Source of the DNA: Bacteroidaceae bacterium
GTDB lineage: Bacteria > Bacteroidota > Bacteroidia > Bacteroidales > Bacteroidaceae
Reading direction: 5' to 3'
Length of the DNA stretch: 58,144 nt
Assembly: GCA_017940605.1 (NCBI GenBank)
Contig: JAGAYF010000056.1
Location: forward strand, 1-58,144
Part shown: positions 55,179 through 58,144 of the stretch, one piece after another
How positions within the stretch are numbered: the first letter of the stretch is position 1
Layout of the letters: every line of letters starts with the position of its first letter
Made by a program: the position numbers and the translations under genes
Notes under the pieces: generated by a model
What the model was told of the DNA's origin: nothing
Databases searched by the model: none
What the model saw: only the letters and a program-made list of their open reading frames with translations

Positions 55179-56518
55179 AAATCATTATTGCCGGAGCAGG
55201 AGCCGTCGGAACGCATTTAGCGAAGCTTTTATCGCGTGAGCGTCACAACATCACGATTCTGGATGCGCAGGCAGAGAAGTTTGACGACCTCGTAGCCAAC
55301 TATGACCTGCTGGGACACGCAGTAGACCCCACGTCCATCGATGGATTGCGCACGGCGGGGGCCGACAAGGCCGACCTGGTCATTGGAGTGACTCCGAATG
55401 AGGCAGCCAACCTCACCTGCTGCATGCTTGCCAGCAAGATGGGAGCGAAAAAGACCGTGGCGCGCGTTGACACGGACGAATACATCCGCCCTGAGAACCA
55501 GGAATTTTTCAAAAGCGTGGGCATAGGCTCCGTCATCATGCCCGAATGGATTGCAGCGAAGGAAATCGCCCTGAGCGTGCAGCGCAGTTGGATTAGACAA
55601 TGGTGGGAAGTGGAGAACGGGGCGCTCGTACTCATGGGAATCAAGGTGCGCAACAACTCCAGCATCCTCAACACGCCGTTGAAGAACCTGTGCGGGCCGG
55701 ACGACCCGTACCACATCGTGGCCATCAAGCGCGGAAACGAGACCATCATCCCACACGGCAACGACATGGTGCAGTGCTACGACCTCGTGTACTTCATGAC
55801 CACGAAAAAATACATCCCATACATTCGCGAGATCACGGGCAAGAACGACTACCCCGACGTCAAGAACGTCATCATCATGGGAGGCGGGAGCACGGCCGTC
55901 TATGCGGCCCGCATGATGCCGTCCTACATGAACGTGAAAATCATTGAGCGGGACTTGCAACGCTGCCACCAGCTGAATGAGCTCATCAACAACAAAAACG
56001 TGATGGTCATACACGGAGACGGGCGCGACATCTCGCTATTGACCGACGAAAACGTTAACAAGACCGAGGCATTCATTTCCCTCACGTCCAATGCCGAGAC
56101 AAACATCCTGAGCTGCCTGGCTGCAAAGCGCATGAACGTCAAGAAGACGGTGGCCATGCTCGACAACATCAACTTTGCCAGCATGGCGGAGAGCCTCGAC
56201 ATAGGTACGCTCATCAATAAGCAGACCATTGCGGCCGGATACATCTACCAAATGATGCTCAAGGCCGACGTAACCAACGTAAAGAGCCTGATGGTGGCCA
56301 ACATAGACGTTGCAGAATTCAACGTTGCCCCCAACGCCAGGATTACGCGCAAGCCCGTGAAGGAACTCTCCCTGCCCAGCGGTTGCACCCTGGGCGGATT
56401 GGTCCGCCACGAGCAGGGAATCCTCATCAACGGCAACACGCAAATACAGGAAGGCGACCACGTGGTTGCGTTCTGTCACGGAAACGAGCTGAACAAGTTA
56501 GGAACTTTCTTTTCATAA
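55175..56518 (+). CDS. trkA: Trk potassium uptake NAD-binding subunit TrkA
   Basis: 447 residues with two RCK_N/RCK_C units. First Rossmann loop [16 protein letters not shown] (3-18), second [17 protein letters not shown] (about 229-245). It gates TrkH in response to nucleotides. The ATG overlaps the dxs stop as ATGA; trkH follows after 13 bases. Coupling of a Trk gene to dxs is probably positional. Confidence 0.95.
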   Translation: MKIIIAGAGAVGTHLAKLLSRERHNITILDAQAEKFDDLVANYDLLGHAVDPTSIDGLRTAGADKADLVIGVTPNEAANLTCCMLASKMGAKKTVARVDTDEYIRPENQEFFKSVGIGSVIMPEWIAAKEIALSVQRSWIRQWWEVENGALVLMGIKVRNNSSILNTPLKNLCGPDDPYHIVAIKRGNETIIPHGNDMVQCYDLVYFMTTKKYIPYIREITGKNDYPDVKNVIIMGGGSTAVYAARMMPSYMNVKIIERDLQRCHQLNELINNKNVMVIHGDGRDISLLTDENVNKTEAFISLTSNAETNILSCLAAKRMNVKKTVAMLDNINFASMAESLDIGTLINKQTIAAGYIYQMMLKADVTNVKSLMVANIDVAEFNVAPNARITRKPVKELSLPSGCTLGGLVRHEQGILINGNTQIQEGDHVVAFCHGNELNKLGTFFS

Positions 56519-56531
56519 CCCACCGACCGAC

Positions 56532-57983
56532 ATGAACCTCAAGACCATCTGCCGCTTCATTGGTTCCCTCGTCCTGCTGGAGGGAATCCTGCTGCTGCTT
56601 TGTCTTGCCGTGGGCATCATCTACCGAGAGACAGACCTGCTCCCCATCATCATTCCCTCTGCGCTGGCCATCGTGCTGGGTGTGGGGCTGCGCATCCACG
56701 GCCGCAATGCCCGCGCCAATCTCTTCAGGCGCGAGGCCTACTTCATCGTGGCCATCGTATGGATTGTCTTTTCAGCCATCGGCATGCTCCCGTTCCTGCT
56801 CAGCCCGCACGACATATCGGTGTCGACAGCCTTTTTCGAGGCCATGTCGGGCTTTACCACGACGGGCGCATCGGCCCTCAGCCAGCTGGATGCCCTGCCC
56901 CACAGCCTGCTGTTCTGGCGAAGCCTGAGCCAATGGATAGGAGGACTGGGTATTGTGTTCTTTACGCTGACGCTGCTGCCCTCCAACATACAGGGAGGAG
57001 GCCGGCTGTTCAGCGCCGAGGCGACAGGGCTGACCCATGAAAAGCTGCACCCACGCATCGGCACGACAGCCCGCTGGCTGTGGTCGCTGTATGCCATGCT
57101 GACGGCCACATGCGCCCTGTGCCTGTGGTTGGGAGGCATGTCCACCTTTGACAGCGTCAACTTTGCCATGACCACCCTGGCCACGGGTGGTTTTGCCCCG
57201 CACGCCAGCGGCATCCTGTTCTACAATTCGGCCACCATCGAACTGATAGAGATGCTGTTCATGTTCATCGGCGGCATTAACTTCACCATTCTCTACCTGT
57301 TGTTTGTCAAGCACAAGTTCAGGAACGTCCTGCGCAACGAAGAGATACGCTATTTCTGCCTTTCCACGCTCATCATCGGGTTCATCTGCTCCTACGCCCT
57401 GTTCATCCACGGCCATGACCCGCTCGATGCCCTGCGGCGCGGTTTCTTCAACGTCATTTCGCTGCATACGACGACGGGATTCGTGTCCGACAACTATGCC
57501 CTCTGGTATCACCCCACCCTGTTCCTGCTGCTCATAGCCACGGCCACGGGAGCGTGTGCCGGCTCTACCACCGGCGGTATCAAGAGCGTGCGCGTGCTGG
57601 TCCTGCTCAAGACGGCCACCAGCCAGTTCAAGCGCCTGCTCCACCCCAACGCCATCATTCCCGTGCGGCTCAACCATGCCCCCGTCTATGAGCGCACCGA
57701 GCACGTCCTCATCTCCTATTTTTTTTGGTACGTAGTCCTTATCCTCGCCGGAGCCATTGCCTTCGACATCATGAACCTACCGCTGCTCGATGCAGTGAGC
57801 CTGTCCATTTCCTGCGTCAACAACATTGGCCCTATCGTAGGCCATGAATTCACGCCCCTCTCCGATTTTTCCGCGCTCAGCCCCGCTGCCAAATGGGTCA
57901 GCTGCTTCCTCATGCTGGCCGGCCGTCTGGAGATTTTCAGCATCCTGCTTCCGCTGACGTCGTCTTTCTGGAAACAGGACTGA
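56532..57983 (+). CDS. trkH: Trk potassium transporter membrane subunit TrkH
   Basis: 483 residues with about ten membrane spans. The pore-loop filters are visible as MSGFTTTGASAL (first), TLATGGFAPH (second), HTTTGFVSDNY (third) and CVNNIGPIVGH (fourth), as in four-repeat SKT transporters. IGGLGIVFFTLTLLP follows the first. High-affinity or major K+ uptake with TrkA. The IS terminal repeat begins 20 bases past its stop, leaving the gene intact but replacing any terminator. Confidence 0.95.
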   Translation: MNLKTICRFIGSLVLLEGILLLLCLAVGIIYRETDLLPIIIPSALAIVLGVGLRIHGRNARANLFRREAYFIVAIVWIVFSAIGMLPFLLSPHDISVSTAFFEAMSGFTTTGASALSQLDALPHSLLFWRSLSQWIGGLGIVFFTLTLLPSNIQGGGRLFSAEATGLTHEKLHPRIGTTARWLWSLYAMLTATCALCLWLGGMSTFDSVNFAMTTLATGGFAPHASGILFYNSATIELIEMLFMFIGGINFTILYLLFVKHKFRNVLRNEEIRYFCLSTLIIGFICSYALFIHGHDPLDALRRGFFNVISLHTTTGFVSDNYALWYHPTLFLLLIATATGACAGSTTGGIKSVRVLVLLKTATSQFKRLLHPNAIIPVRLNHAPVYERTEHVLISYFFWYVVLILAGAIAFDIMNLPLLDAVSLSISCVNNIGPIVGHEFTPLSDFSALSPAAKWVSCFLMLAGRLEIFSILLPLTSSFWKQD

Positions 57984-58003
57984 TCCCCATCATCACTATT
58001 CTG

Positions 58004-58026
58004 TATTATTGCTGTCCGCTAAAACT
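58004..58026 (+). repeat. Left terminal inverted repeat of right IS copy
   Basis: Exact reverse complement of 121-143 (core ATTGCTGTCCGCTAAAA). Marks the beginning of an IS copy running out of the window. Confidence 0.75.
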
Positions 58027-58046
58027 TTTTTGACGGAAATAAAATT

Positions 58047-58076
58047 AGGCTGAAACCTTTGCTTGGGTTTCAGCCT
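58047..58076 (+). terminator. Insulating hairpin in front of the IS transposase
   Basis: Perfect 11-bp stem AGGCTGAAACC (58047-58057) with GGTTTCAGCCT (58066-58076), followed by TTTT. It lies between the IS end and the transposase start and should stop read-through from the neighbouring trkH. Confidence 0.8.
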
Positions 58077-58116
58077 TTTTGGTTACTTTTGTTTTTACCA
58101 CAAAACAAGTTAAACC

Positions 58117-58144
58117 ATGAACAAAGGTACGCATTTTATCGGAC
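58117..58144 (+). CDS. IS4-family (DUF4372-like) transposase, N-terminal fragment
   Basis: Only nine codons are visible, MNKGTHFIG, cut by the window edge. This start is characteristic of DUF4372-type IS4 transposases of Bacteroidales (MNKxTHFxGQ). It follows the terminal repeat and insulating hairpin in the expected order. The family call is from memory of these few residues. Confidence 0.65.

Noticed and set aside
56520-58003. trkH disrupted by the IS
   Set aside because: The IS repeat begins 20 bases after the stop codon and all four pore motifs are present, so the gene is intact.

Overview
The window reads as a 58 kb stretch of a Bacteroidales chromosome, most likely Prevotellaceae-like. 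The evidence is the Bacteroidetes promoter grammar (−7 box TAnnTTTG, sometimes with a −33 TTG/TTTG/CTTG about 20 bp upstream), a lack of strong Shine-Dalgarno sites, and families typical of that order (OstA-like protein, tandem SurA-like isomerases, DUF4348, DUF4831, GSCFA, DUF3316, long purF homologue, stand-alone TrpB2, DUF4372-type IS4 transposase). No rRNA, tRNA or CRISPR array was seen. Genus is inference.

Both ends of the window are ends of what looks like one IS4-family element. Bases 3-68 are the tail of a transposase and 58117-58144 the first nine codons of one, and a 23-bp terminal sequence at 121-143 recurs inverted at 58004-58026. The window is therefore probably a contig broken at repeated IS copies.

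Layout. 0.5-18.8 kb is almost entirely minus strand: an OmpA-family porin, then (reading in transcription order from the right) a DUF4348 lipoprotein, a glycoside-hydrolase-like protein, the tig-clpP-clpX-recQ protein-quality/repair block, guaB, two periplasmic PpiC/SurA isomerases, an OstA/LptA-like protein and mutL. 18.9-26.8 kb is mixed: family-4 uracil-DNA glycosylase, a small conserved protein, a DAACS transporter, topoisomerase IV subunit A, DUF3316, an S41 lipoprotein peptidase and a DNA/RNA non-specific nuclease. 27.2-30.8 kb is an L-rhamnose catabolic operon rhaB-rhaA-rhaD lacking transporter and regulator. 31.2-32.7 kb carries mtgA and an OmpA-type lipoprotein. 32.8-40.3 kb is a long plus-strand run: proS, hisH-hisA-hisF-hisIE, an FtsE-like ATPase, lysC and lysA. 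40.7-45.3 kb holds nnr, DUF4831, a TSCPD protein and a GH27 alpha-galactosidase. 45.4-48.4 kb is the most unusual part: a divergent HxlR regulator / NmrA-like reductase pair, followed by a zinc-macrodomain ADP-ribosylhydrolase overlapping a SirTM-type ADP-ribosylating sirtuin that has lost the zinc-ribbon cysteines. 48.6-58 kb has trpB2, a purF homologue, a GSCFA protein, dxs, and the trkA-trkH potassium uptake pair.

Two things are not explained by ordinary annotation. First, five intergenic copies of a dispersed repeat built from CAAGGCGTAAAA units on a strict 22/43-bp lattice, with GCGGCC always exactly 20 bp before one unit; all lie between transcription units, three of them next to a recognisable terminator. 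Second, the minimal macrodomain-SirTM dyad without the lipoylation partners known from Firmicutes, next to a thiol-type HxlR switch. Smaller observations include apparently leaderless genes (udg, DAACS transporter, nnr), a triple 21-bp tandem repeat upstream of the purF homologue, a ParC whose quinolone-contact residues are Ala and Gly, and a MutL without the DQHA(X)2E(X)4E endonuclease motif.
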